Shown here piece after piece: positions 16,109-23,891 of a stretch of 34,183 bases of DNA. This stretch comes from Candidatus Levilactobacillus faecigallinarum (GTDB lineage Bacteria > Bacillota > Bacilli > Lactobacillales > Lactobacillaceae): contig DXGJ01000045.1 of NCBI GenBank assembly GCA_019113985.1, forward strand, positions 1-34,183. Reading direction: 5' to 3'. The notes beneath the pieces were generated by a model, which did no database searches, was not told where the DNA came from, and saw only the letters and a program-made list of their open reading frames with translations. How positions within the stretch are numbered: the first letter of the stretch is position 1; each line of letters starts with the position of its first letter. A program made the translations under genes and the position numbers.

Positions 16109-17009
16109 CAACGACCGGCAACGGCTAAGTGCCTTCGAGGTGACGTGGCTGCCGACGTTAAATGGCCCCTTACAAGCGGCGGTGTTGACAGACACGACCG
16201 ATCAACGCTTGGCTGATGCCATGACCTACTCGCTCTTAGCGGGTGGCAAGCGATTGCGGCCACTGCTGACCGTTGCGACGTTGACCACAGTTGGCGGGAC
16301 CTTCGATAAGGCGTGCGACTGGCGGCCGGTGATGGCGTTGGAATTGCTACATACCTATTCCTTGATTCACGACGATCTGCCGGCCATGGACAACGATCCG
16401 TTACGGCGGGGCGAACCGACCAATCACATGAAGTTTGGCGCCGGAATGGCGACGCTAGCGGGCGATGGCTTACTGACCTTGGCGTTCCAGTGGCTGACCG
16501 CCACGGCGTTACCGGCAGCGACCCAGGTCGCCTTGGTCAACGGCTTGGCCCACGCTGCCGGTCCCAATGGGATGGTGGCAGGTCAGGCGCGCGACGTGCA
16601 GTCGGAACACGTTAACTTGCCATTTGAACAACTACGGACGTTACACCGGGAGAAGACCGGGGCTCTGTTGCACTACGCGGTCTTGGCCGGGCTGATTCTC
16701 GGTAACGTCACGGAAGACGACCGGCAGCCGTACCTTGACTTCGCAGATGCGTTTGGCTTGGCCTTTCAAATTTACGACGACATCTTAGATGTGGTTGCCA
16801 CGCCCCAGGAACTGGGCAAAGCCACGCAGAAGGATGCCGGCGAAGCGAAGAACACCTACCCTGGGAAACTGGGACTAGCCGGGGCCAACCAGGCGCTGAT
16901 TGACACGATTGCGGCGGGACGGGCGGCCCTTGACCGTATTCCCGCTGGAACGGACATTAGCCTACTAGCGGCGTTCTTTAGCTACTTTGACACGAATCGG
17001 GTGAAATAA
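16098..17009 (+). CDS. ispA: Farnesyl/geranyl diphosphate synthase
   Basis: 303 residues. Condenses IPP with allylic diphosphates to make farnesyl diphosphate, the precursor of undecaprenyl carriers and quinone side chains. The first aspartate-rich motif DDLPAMDND lies near 92 and the second, YDDILDV, near 227; GGKRLRP at about 50 and [10 protein letters not shown] fit trans-prenyltransferases. The frame is open from 16065, but ATG 16098 is preferred because AAGGGGGCAACGGGG precedes it and the earlier part lies within xseB. It overlaps xseB by 11 bases. Bacillus has dxs next; here tlyA follows at once, as expected for an organism making IPP by mevalonate (inference). Confidence 0.93.
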   Translation: MPSNNDRQRLSAFEVTWLPTLNGPLQAAVLTDTTDQRLADAMTYSLLAGGKRLRPLLTVATLTTVGGTFDKACDWRPVMALELLHTYSLIHDDLPAMDNDPLRRGEPTNHMKFGAGMATLAGDGLLTLAFQWLTATALPAATQVALVNGLAHAAGPNGMVAGQARDVQSEHVNLPFEQLRTLHREKTGALLHYAVLAGLILGNVTEDDRQPYLDFADAFGLAFQIYDDILDVVATPQELGKATQKDAGEAKNTYPGKLGLAGANQALIDTIAAGRAALDRIPAGTDISLLAAFFSYFDTNRVK

Positions 17010-17825
17010 ATGAAGAAAAAACACGTTGCCGACCTGTTAGTCGAGCAGGGGTTGTATACGTCCCTGGATGACGCGAAGCGCGCCGTCATGGCCGGCGAGA
17101 TTTTGGGAACTAACGAAGAACGGCTAGATAAACCCGGCGAACTGATTCCCATCGATACCGAATTACACCGGAAGGGCCATCCGTTGCCCTACGTCTCACG
17201 GGGCGGCTTCAAGTTGGCCAAGGCCCTGGAGGTCTTTAACATTGATTTGACCGACCGAACCGTTTTAGACATTGGGTCGTCGACCGGTGGCTTTACCGAC
17301 GTGATGCTGCAGAACGGGGCCAAGCTGAGTTACGCCCTAGACGTGGGCAGTAATCAGCTGGTCTGGAAGCTTCGGCAGGACCCCCGGGTCGTTGTGATGG
17401 AGCACACCAATTTCCGCTATAGTAAGTTGAACGACTTTACTCACGGGCAACCAACCTTTGCGTCAATCGACGTGTCGTTCATCTCACTGCGGTTAATTTT
17501 GCCGCCATTAAAGGCCATTCTTCCGGAAAACGGTGAGGTCGTGGCGCTGATCAAGCCACAGTTTGAGGCCAATCGCGAGGATGTAGGGGCCCACGGCATC
17601 GTTCGGGACCCCGCGGTCCATCAAGCGGTGGTTCAAGGAATCGTTGATTTTGCGGTGACGACCGGGTATGCCGTGCAGGGCCTTGATTTTTCACCCATCA
17701 AGGGTGGCGAAGGGAACATCGAGTTCCTGATCCACTTGCAGTCAGTTGATAAAAATGCAGTTTGTGCGCATACCGTATCAGTCGATAAAACGTTATCAGC
17801 AGCTTATGAGAGCCTAAAACAATAG
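17010..17825 (+). CDS. tlyA: TlyA family rRNA 2'-O-methyltransferase / hemolysin-like protein
   Basis: 271 residues. It has an N-terminal S4 RNA-binding domain (about 4-60, KHVADLLVEQGLYTSLDDAK) and an FtsJ-type SAM methyltransferase domain (about 60-245). The SAM motif VLDIGSSTGGFTDVML is at about 85-100, and IKPQFEANREDVGAHGIVRD is a TlyA landmark. In mycobacteria TlyA methylates 16S C1409 and 23S C1920; Firmicute members (YqxC/YqxC-like) are less studied. The ATG follows the ispA stop with no gap, so it depends on coupled translation. It sits in the usual ispA-tlyA-argR-recN order. Confidence 0.9.
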   Translation: MKKKHVADLLVEQGLYTSLDDAKRAVMAGEILGTNEERLDKPGELIPIDTELHRKGHPLPYVSRGGFKLAKALEVFNIDLTDRTVLDIGSSTGGFTDVMLQNGAKLSYALDVGSNQLVWKLRQDPRVVVMEHTNFRYSKLNDFTHGQPTFASIDVSFISLRLILPPLKAILPENGEVVALIKPQFEANREDVGAHGIVRDPAVHQAVVQGIVDFAVTTGYAVQGLDFSPIKGGEGNIEFLIHLQSVDKNAVCAHTVSVDKTLSAAYESLKQ

Positions 17826-17855
17826 ATTATGAGAAAAATATTAGAATTTCCTTTC

Positions 17856-17882
17856 CAATTCCTAAGCTCTGGTATATGATAG
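17856..17882 (+). promoter_or_regulatory. argR promoter (-35/-10 region)
   Basis: TATGAT just before AGGTTTATGC acts as the -10, with TTTCCA 17 bases upstream as a partial -35. The coordinates mark the approximate extent. It lies in the 92-base gap between tlyA and argR. Confidence 0.5.
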
Positions 17883-17884
17883 GT

Positions 17885-17905
17885 TTATGCATTTTTACCA
17901 CATAA
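17885..17905. promoter_or_regulatory. ARG-box-like operator ahead of argR
   Basis: TTATG and CATAA form inverted arms around GCATTTTTACCA. The left half, ATGCATTTTTA, fits the Bacillus ARG box (reverse form TTGMATTTTTATTCATG) well; the right half fits poorly. It sits just after the -10, which would suit autoregulation by ArgR. Confidence 0.45.
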
Positions 17906-17917
17906 GGGGGGCTAGGA

Positions 17918-18373
17918 ATGAAAAAGCAGGAACGCCAGCAATTGCTGAAACGATTACTTACTACCCGGGAAATTGAACGTCAGGAAGACTTCGTCGATTT
18001 ATTGGCCGCAGACGGGATTCACGTCACGCAAGCGACCATCTCCCGGGACATCAAAGAAATGCAGCTCGTCAAGCTTCCGGCTGAGTCCGGAGGTTACCGT
18101 TATAGTTTGCCCGTCCAAAAGAAGATTGATACGCAGAAGAAACTTCAACGAACCCTGCGAGATGCCTACGTCTCCTTTGCGGTCCAGGACCAGTTTGGCT
18201 ATTTAAAGGTCTTACCGGGTAACGGACCAGTGGTGGCGTCGTTGATCGACCAGATGCGTTATGATTTTGTCTTTAGCACGGTTGGCGATGACAGTAAGAT
18301 CCTGACGATTTGTGTTTCCCATCAGGGTGCTTTACAATTAGAAAAGATGATCGACCGCATGCTTGCGGATTGA
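17918..18373 (+). CDS. argR: Arginine repressor ArgR/AhrC
   Basis: 151 residues. Arginine-binding hexameric regulator that represses arginine biosynthesis and may activate catabolism. The N-terminal winged helix is clear (1-65, with VTQATISRDIKEM as recognition region). The C-terminal core (about 80-150) has VLPGNGPVVASLIDQMRYD and TVGDDSKILTICVS, the arginine-contacting Asp-Asp pair being retained (GDDS). AAGGGGGGC precedes the ATG. The place between tlyA and recN is the classical ahrC locus. Lactobacilli often carry two paralogues, so the division of labour cannot be told from this one. Confidence 0.93.
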   Translation: MKKQERQQLLKRLLTTREIERQEDFVDLLAADGIHVTQATISRDIKEMQLVKLPAESGGYRYSLPVQKKIDTQKKLQRTLRDAYVSFAVQDQFGYLKVLPGNGPVVASLIDQMRYDFVFSTVGDDSKILTICVSHQGALQLEKMIDRMLAD

Positions 18374-18377
18374 TTAG

Positions 18378-18430
18378 ACGACCACGACTCCCGAGCAGCC
18401 CTAAGCTGACGATGGGGTCGGTGGTCGTTT
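18378..18430 (+). terminator. Hairpin between argR and recN (terminator or attenuator)
   Basis: ACGACCAC pairs with GTGGTCGT, then GAC with GTC and CC with GG, around a loop of about 22 bases. A T-rich tail (TTTATTTT) follows, and the recN ribosome site begins within ten bases. It could end argR transcripts or moderate recN expression. Confidence 0.65.
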
Positions 18431-18449
18431 ATTTTAGGGAGGCCTGACC

Positions 18450-20144
18450 TTGTTACAGGAGCTGTCAATTAAGAATTTTGCGATTATTGATCACTTGGAC
18501 GTGACCTTTAAGAACGGGATGACCGTGCTGACCGGGGAAACTGGTGCCGGGAAATCCATCATTATCGATGCGGTAGGCCTCTTGGCCGGGGGTCGGGGGT
18601 CGGCGAGCTTCGTGCGCACTGGTACCGCCAAGGCGGTCATTCAGGGGAGCTTTGTGTTCCCCGACGATGGCGTAACGTACCGGGTCCTTGATGAGCTCGG
18701 TATCGACCATGATGATGGCAGCGTCATCTTACAGCGCGAGATTCACACCAACGGGCGCAATATTTGTCGGGTCAACGGGATGTTAGTCAACACCAATACG
18801 CTAAAACGAATTGGGGAGACCGCCGTCGATATTCACGGGCAAAATGAACATCAGGAGTTGATGCGGCCCGAGAAGCATCTAGGGATGCTCGACGAGTTTG
18901 CGGGGAAAACCGTGGCAACTCTGAGCAAGCACTATACCACCACCTATCAGGACTACACACAGCTGCGGGCGACACTAGAAAACCGGCGAGCGAACGAGAA
19001 AGAGTGGGCCCAACACCTCGATATGTTGACGTTCCAGGTCAACGAGATTGAATCGGCGCAGCTCCAGCCTGGTGAGGAAGACCAGTTGACGGCGGAACGT
19101 GACCGTCTGGATAACTATCAGAAAATTAACGACGGGTTGCAGAAGACCCAGGCCATCCTGACCGGGGAGGAAGCCGCACCTGGAGTTAACGATCAGCTCA
19201 GCGATGCCCTGCAGGCCATGCGGGGGATTGCTGACTTTGATCCGGCTTTCCAGCAGATCACCAGTGGGCTGGAGACGGCTTATTATGCGCTGACGGACGC
19301 TGTGGGTGATGTCTCGTCGCAGTTGGATCTACAGGACTGGGACGAGGGCCGCTTGGACGAAATCGAACGCCGGCTAGAGGTTATCAATCAATTAAAGTAT
19401 AAGTATGGAGATTCCGAGGAACAGGTCTTGAAGTACTATGACCAGATTGCCGCGGAACTCAAACAAATGGAGGCCACCGACGAGAGTGCCGATGACTTGG
19501 AGGAACGGGTTAGTCAACAGGAGTCCCAGCTACGGCAGTTAGGTGAACAGTTGAGCCAGGCCCGGCAGAAGACCGCCAAGAAGTTGGAGAAGGCGATTCA
19601 TCAGGAACTCGCCGACCTTTACATGGACAAGACGGTCTTTGAGGTCCACTTCGACCGGTCAAAGACGCTGTTGAGCTCGGGACTGGACCACGTTGAGTTT
19701 TACTTGCGGACCAATCCCGGCGAAGCGATGTTGCCGTTAGCAAAGGTCGCATCCGGCGGGGAGCTTTCCCGAATCATGCTGGCCCTCAAGACGATTTTCT
19801 CCGAGTCCCAGGGGGTCACGTCGATTATCTTCGACGAAGTGGATACCGGGGTCAGCGGCCGGGTCGCCCAGGCGATTGCCGAGAAGATCAGCGGTATCGC
19901 CAGCGATTCGCAGGTCCTGTGTATCACGCATTTACCGCAGGTGGCGGCGATGGCTGACCACCACTACTTCATCTCGAAGCAGATTACGGGCAACCGGACC
20001 AAGACTCAACTGACGCGGCTCGATGCCGATAAGCGGGTCGATGAGCTCGCCCGAATGTCGGCAGGGACCCAGGTCACCAAGCTGGCGATTGAACACGCCC
20101 AAGAATTATTGAATTTAGCGGATGAGGCGAAGGCAAAACGATAA
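18450..20144 (+). CDS. recN: DNA repair protein RecN
   Basis: 564 residues. SMC-like ATPase that acts early in double-strand-break repair. The Walker A motif GETGAGKSIIID is at 29-40. A coiled-coil middle follows (about 150-370, rich in Glu, Gln and Leu), then the ABC signature ASGGELSRIML near 434 and Walker B SIIFDEVDTGVSGR near 458. The TTG start is chosen because AGGGAGG precedes it and the product begins LQELSIKNFAIID, as expected. No LexA-type box was seen upstream, in contrast to the YolD-like gene 3 kb away. A strong terminator follows the stop. Confidence 0.94.
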   Translation: MLQELSIKNFAIIDHLDVTFKNGMTVLTGETGAGKSIIIDAVGLLAGGRGSASFVRTGTAKAVIQGSFVFPDDGVTYRVLDELGIDHDDGSVILQREIHTNGRNICRVNGMLVNTNTLKRIGETAVDIHGQNEHQELMRPEKHLGMLDEFAGKTVATLSKHYTTTYQDYTQLRATLENRRANEKEWAQHLDMLTFQVNEIESAQLQPGEEDQLTAERDRLDNYQKINDGLQKTQAILTGEEAAPGVNDQLSDALQAMRGIADFDPAFQQITSGLETAYYALTDAVGDVSSQLDLQDWDEGRLDEIERRLEVINQLKYKYGDSEEQVLKYYDQIAAELKQMEATDESADDLEERVSQQESQLRQLGEQLSQARQKTAKKLEKAIHQELADLYMDKTVFEVHFDRSKTLLSSGLDHVEFYLRTNPGEAMLPLAKVASGGELSRIMLALKTIFSESQGVTSIIFDEVDTGVSGRVAQAIAEKISGIASDSQVLCITHLPQVAAMADHHYFISKQITGNRTKTQLTRLDADKRVDELARMSAGTQVTKLAIEHAQELLNLADEAKAKR

Positions 20145-20163
20145 GAGTAGCCTCCGGTTAGTT

Positions 20164-20207
20164 AAAACGGTTCATTTCCCAGCAGTTATGGGAAATGAAC
20201 CGTTTTT
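20164..20207 (+). terminator. recN terminator
   Basis: AAAACGGTTCATTTCCC pairs perfectly with GGGAAATGAACCGTTTT around a nine-base loop, ending in T. It marks the end of the conserved folD-recN cluster and the start of the AT-rich adhesin interval. Confidence 0.92.
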
Positions 20208-20305
20208 ATATGTATAATTTATCAATTCTCCGGTTTACGTCTTAAAATAAGCTTTTGCTTAACGATAACTGATAAAAATGTTTTTAGCTATATATTAATT
20301 TTCCG

Positions 20306-20334
20306 TTAATATAATTATCTATTAGCGTTATACT
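20306..20334 (+). promoter_or_regulatory. Possible promoter of the adhesin gene
   Basis: TTAATA, a 17-base spacer and TATACT, 44 bases before the adhesin start. The whole stretch 20208-20377 is strongly AT-rich, so chance matches are more likely here. Confidence 0.4.
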
Positions 20335-20377
20335 TGAAATAAATAATGTAACACTTTTAGTGAGAGGTGCAGGAATT

Positions 20378-23269
20378 ATGTGGCGAAAAATAGGTTGGTT
20401 ATTAATACCATTGGCAGCAACAATTATAATATTTTTAGGTAATTCGGTCGTTCGAGCGGATAATACGGCCAGTAGCAACGGGACAACAAATATAGATAGT
20501 CATATTACGGGGCTATCTGCACCTAGCTCAATTGGTTTGTTACATGATGATAAGGAAACGCCAATTGAGGATATCAATGCACCCTTAAAAAAGGGTGATC
20601 AGTATAAACTACATTATGCATTTAGCATTGATGATGACAGCAATGCTTTTAAACTGAAAGCCGGGGATACGGCTACGGTCACTTTGCCCAAGACGAGTCT
20701 ATATTCGGGAAATGCGACTGGAACAATTGTCCAAAAGGGGACGGGAGCAGTTATTGGAACCATTGCTATTACCGGTGCCACTAACACAGGAGTTATCACC
20801 TTTACGGATGCGTTAACTAGTATGACGTCACGATCGGCAACATTTGAAATCCTGACCAGTGGTTCTTATGATGCCGGTGGGACGTCGACAGATTCAACGG
20901 CTCGAGCAATTTCGAAGGTTGGCTGGGTCAGTGATAATGACCGGGATGCTAACGGCGTACCAACGAAAATTACTTGGAATATTTCGATTAATAACGAAGG
21001 TAAAGATTATGGGAATACGACGGTTGTTGATTACTTAGGGGAAGACCAAGAATATATCAATGATTCAGTTAACATGGTTACCGCCGGAGATCAAAAACCA
21101 ACAGTTACCGTTGAGGGTCAGAAGATTACATTTCGTTTTTTGAATGTTAAAAAAACAACGGCGTTTACATATCAAACAACACCAGGAGACCTAACGGGTA
21201 AAGATACAGCGACCTTTACGAACCGGGCAGACTTAACGGCAGATAATGGAACGACAGGAGCAGTTGGTAACGATGGAACGACGACCAATAAGACCCCAGT
21301 TGAGGTTAATTCTAGCTACACGTGGCAACGGCCCGGTGGGGTTGGAGACGGTCAGTATTCCGCTCAATTGACTAAAACTGACAATGGTAAGACGCCAGTA
21401 CCTCTGGAAGGCGCTGAATATACACTAAAACAGTATACGGACAGTAACTATACGGCTTCCACAGCTACGATAATTGGAACCCAAAAGACGGATAATAAGG
21501 GACAGGTACTGTTCAAAGATTTGACTGCTGGGTATTATGCCTTCAGTGAAACTACGCCACCAACTGGCTATAAGCTTAATTCAGAGTTGGTTAAATTTGA
21601 AATTAAGAAGGCAAATATGACGGTTTCGCAGACGGATGAACCGAAGGACGCCACTGGTAATATTACTTTGACAAAAGTTGATAAGTCAGATGCAACCAAG
21701 GTCCTATCTGGCGCGGTGTTTGATTTGCAACGTAAAGATGCTGATGGTCATTACGTTGACAATAAAACCGGGCTTACAACGGATGAAAAGGGTCAAATTC
21801 ACGTTGATAACTTATCAGTTGGCGATTATCGTTTTGTCGAAAAGACCGCACCAAATGGTTATAGTCTGAATCAGGATACACCACAGGTGGTCACTGTAAC
21901 CAAGGATGCTACAACTTCAGTTACGGTTCAAGATGCGCGGAAGCCTGAAGAAGATAAAGGAAGCATTACGCTGACAAAAGAAGATGCGGCTAATTCAGCA
22001 ACCAGGTTAAAGGATGCCGTATTTGATTTGCAAGAAAAAGGCACGGACGGGGCTTACACTAATGTTAAAGGTAAGACCAGTCTGAACACGGACGAAAAGG
22101 GCCAGATTCATGTCACAAATTTACCTGCTGGTACTTATCGGTTTGTTGAAGTGAAAGCGCCGAAAGGGTATGAAAAGGATAGTAGTGCCCCTCAAGAGAT
22201 TGTAGTCGCCAAAGATACTGAGGCAACGGTGACGGTCAAAGATGTGAAGACGATTGATAAGGGAAGTATCACGCTGATAAAGACTGATGCGACCGATACA
22301 GCCACGAAGCTCGCCGGTGCCGTGTTTGATTTACAACTAGAAAACACCGATGGTAGCTATAGTAATGTGACGGACAAGACTGGTCTGACCACAGATACGC
22401 AGGGGCAGATTCATGTCACAAATCTCCCTGTTGGAAATTATCGGTTTGTTGAAGTCAAAGCACCAGCTGGCTATCAGTTGGCTCAGCCAACCGAGGCCTT
22501 TAAGGTTGGCACGGACGCAACAACAATGGTCACAGTTAAGGATGCTAAGACGATTACGCCACCCATCAAGAAACCGGGTCAAGTGATGCTTACCAAAGTT
22601 GATGCTGTCGACATAAACACAGTCTTATCCGGAGCGACATTTACATTGCAACAGAAAAATACTGACGGTAGCTACAGTGATGTATCAAAGGCAACAAAGC
22701 TGACGACGGATGATCGTGGTCAAATTTATGTTGGTGATTTAGCAGTCGGCGAATATCGATTTGTTGAGATTACGCCACCAGCTGGCTATGATCTTAACAA
22801 TCAGGCTGCTACTTTTACAGTTAAAGTTGATGCAACAGCAGTGCAAACAGTGATGTTTAAGGATCAACAGACTCCAACGACACCAATTACACCGACAACG
22901 CCAACGAACCCGACAAATAATGGATCGTCATCTTCAGGTTCAAACGGTTCTAGCAGTTTAAGTTCTTCCAGTTCCTCAAGTTCTTTAAACGAAACATCGA
23001 GTTCTTCGACGCCAGCAGCTGGTGGTAGCGGAGAAAATAATGCAACTGGCAATGGCCAGTCTGATACGCCGGTTTCATCGACCCAACGCGTGATGACTAG
23101 CCAGCAAGCCAATACACCTACGGCAACGGCTAAACGACATGCTACAGTGGGACGGTTACCACAAACTAGTGAACAGAAAATGGCAGGAATGATTATTTTT
23201 GGTCTTGTTTTGTTAGTCGGTGGCACGTTAAGCTACACGGCTTGGCGCCGCAATCGGTCCAAGAATTAA
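20378..23269 (+). CDS. LPxTG-type surface adhesin with SpaA/Cna-B modules
   Basis: 963 residues. A signal peptide (MWRKIGWLLIPLAATIII then FLGNSVVRA, cleavage near 29) is followed by an Ig-like adhesin region (about 35-320) resembling the ligand-binding N-terminal part of Cna/SDR-type adhesins. Five SpaA/Cna-B-type modules of about 100 residues start near 324, 426, 527, 626 and 734. Each has a Lys in ITLTKxD and Glu in YRFVExxAPxGY, the residues that form isopeptide bonds. A Thr/Pro/Ser-rich wall spanner (about 833-900), the LPQTSE sorting signal (about 927), a hydrophobic helix and a basic tail complete it. It should be anchored to peptidoglycan by sortase. ATG 20378 is preferred over GTG 20360. 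It is visibly AT-richer than its neighbours, suggesting transfer. Confidence 0.9.
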   Translation: MWRKIGWLLIPLAATIIIFLGNSVVRADNTASSNGTTNIDSHITGLSAPSSIGLLHDDKETPIEDINAPLKKGDQYKLHYAFSIDDDSNAFKLKAGDTATVTLPKTSLYSGNATGTIVQKGTGAVIGTIAITGATNTGVITFTDALTSMTSRSATFEILTSGSYDAGGTSTDSTARAISKVGWVSDNDRDANGVPTKITWNISINNEGKDYGNTTVVDYLGEDQEYINDSVNMVTAGDQKPTVTVEGQKITFRFLNVKKTTAFTYQTTPGDLTGKDTATFTNRADLTADNGTTGAVGNDGTTTNKTPVEVNSSYTWQRPGGVGDGQYSAQLTKTDNGKTPVPLEGAEYTLKQYTDSNYTASTATIIGTQKTDNKGQVLFKDLTAGYYAFSETTPPTGYKLNSELVKFEIKKANMTVSQTDEPKDATGNITLTKVDKSDATKVLSGAVFDLQRKDADGHYVDNKTGLTTDEKGQIHVDNLSVGDYRFVEKTAPNGYSLNQDTPQVVTVTKDATTSVTVQDARKPEEDKGSITLTKEDAANSATRLKDAVFDLQEKGTDGAYTNVKGKTSLNTDEKGQIHVTNLPAGTYRFVEVKAPKGYEKDSSAPQEIVVAKDTEATVTVKDVKTIDKGSITLIKTDATDTATKLAGAVFDLQLENTDGSYSNVTDKTGLTTDTQGQIHVTNLPVGNYRFVEVKAPAGYQLAQPTEAFKVGTDATTMVTVKDAKTITPPIKKPGQVMLTKVDAVDINTVLSGATFTLQQKNTDGSYSDVSKATKLTTDDRGQIYVGDLAVGEYRFVEITPPAGYDLNNQAATFTVKVDATAVQTVMFKDQQTPTTPITPTTPTNPTNNGSSSSGSNGSSSLSSSSSSSSLNETSSSSTPAAGGSGENNATGNGQSDTPVSSTQRVMTSQQANTPTATAKRHATVGRLPQTSEQKMAGMIIFGLVLLVGGTLSYTAWRRNRSKN
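21650..22865 (+). repeat. Four similar ~300-base SpaA/Cna-B coding modules
   Basis: Modules start near 21653, 21957, 22255 and 22577 (spacing 304, 298 and 322 bases). They share the order ITLTKxD, AVFDLQ, TTDxxGQIHVxNL, YRFVExxAPxGY. The two middle modules are closest at DNA level, sharing the stretch CAGATTCATGTCACAAAT, which suggests duplication. A fifth, more divergent module precedes them near 21349. Confidence 0.8.
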
Positions 23270-23292
23270 CCGCAGAATAGAAGAACGGTATG

Positions 23293-23342
23293 AAAAATAC
23301 GCGTTAACCGACATGGAATAGGGATGTTGGTTAACGCGTATT
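23293..23342 (-). terminator. Convergent terminator between adhesin and YolD-like genes
   Basis: A perfect 14-base stem, AATACGCGTTAACC with GGTTAACGCGTATT, and further ACAT/ATGT pairing inside. On the minus strand the stem is followed directly by TTTTT, so it ends the YolD-like transcript; the plus side has only TTGGTTT, so it may also stop adhesin transcripts less cleanly. Confidence 0.8.
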
Positions 23343-23357
23343 GGTTTGAAGGACGGT

Positions 23358-23690
23358 TTAGTGTAAACGCAGGCGCTGAATCGACCGCAGCATCGTGGGG
23401 ACCACGATGGTGGTGAGCTTGCCGGAGCGCAGGATCAAATGGTCGGCGGCATCTTGTTGAAGATACCCACTGACCGTCATGGGGGCGACCTCTGGTGCCG
23501 CCTTGAATTGGAGTTGGACCCGGTAGTGCCGGGTCACAGCCTGTTGGATGAAATAATCTAATTGAAAAGCGGGCATTTGCGGATAAACGACTTGGCCATT
23601 GACCATGGGCAGGTCACCAAAAAATTCTTGATAGACGGTGGCAACCCGATTCGTAATCGTTGCCAGTCGACGGGCAGTAGAGTCTTCCAT
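23358..23690 (-). CDS. YolD-like protein under SOS-type control
   Basis: 110 residues, small and soluble. The C-terminal half (about 45-108) has the alternating strand pattern and HYRVQLQF, TVSGYLQQ and TTIVVPTMLRSIQRLRL endings that I associate with YolD-like proteins. That family is often encoded beside Y-family DNA polymerases (UvrX/UmuC-like) in Firmicutes. No polymerase gene is next to it here. The ATG at 23690 is preferred over GTG 23699 because GAGGTGAT lies just upstream. Its promoter carries two LexA-type boxes, which supports a DNA-damage role more strongly than the weak sequence family assignment. It is convergent with the adhesin gene and divergent from gmk. Confidence 0.68.
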   Translation of the reverse strand: MEDSTARRLATITNRVATVYQEFFGDLPMVNGQVVYPQMPAFQLDYFIQQAVTRHYRVQLQFKAAPEVAPMTVSGYLQQDAADHLILRSGKLTTIVVPTMLRSIQRLRLH

Positions 23691-23701
23691 GCTGATCACC
23701 T

Positions 23702-23715
23702 CGAACGTTTGTTTG
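23702..23715 (-). promoter_or_regulatory. Second LexA/SOS box
   Basis: CGAACGTTTGTTTG keeps both CGAAC and GTTYG half-sites of the Gram-positive SOS box (CGAACRNRYGTTYG), with one mismatch in the centre. It lies just downstream of the expected transcription start, 29 bases from the first box. Confidence 0.65.
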
Positions 23716-23724
23716 TGTATTTCT

Positions 23725-23753
23725 ATTATACGAACACGTGTTCAAGATTGCAA
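23725..23753 (-). promoter_or_regulatory. Promoter of the YolD-like gene
   Basis: On the minus strand TTGCAA, a 17-base spacer and consensus TATAAT (23730-23725). A LexA-type box fills the spacer, so repressor binding would exclude RNA polymerase. Confidence 0.8.
23731..23744 (-). promoter_or_regulatory. LexA/SOS box in the promoter spacer
   Basis: CGAACACGTGTTCA matches the Gram-positive LexA (DinR) consensus CGAACRNRYGTTYG at 13 of 14 positions, with the perfect palindrome GAACACGTGTTC at its core. It lies between the -35 and -10. Confidence 0.83.
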
Positions 23754-23891
23754 GTCTTTTCTTGATTTTGGTTTTTTCGACATCGAAGCACGCATAAACC
23801 GTTAAAGAGTGGTAATATAGTAACCTATAGATTATAGAATGCCGGTCGTGACGACTCGGTCAGAATTTATTCATGAAGGGATTTTTGAACA

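Noticed and set aside
20208-20377. Insertion or attachment site flanking the adhesin
   Set aside because: No terminal inverted repeats, integrase or matching direct repeats were found at the two edges (20208 and 23293).
21349-22865. Repeats as a CRISPR array
   Set aside because: The units are about 300 bases, imperfect and in frame within a protein gene, so they are adhesin modules.
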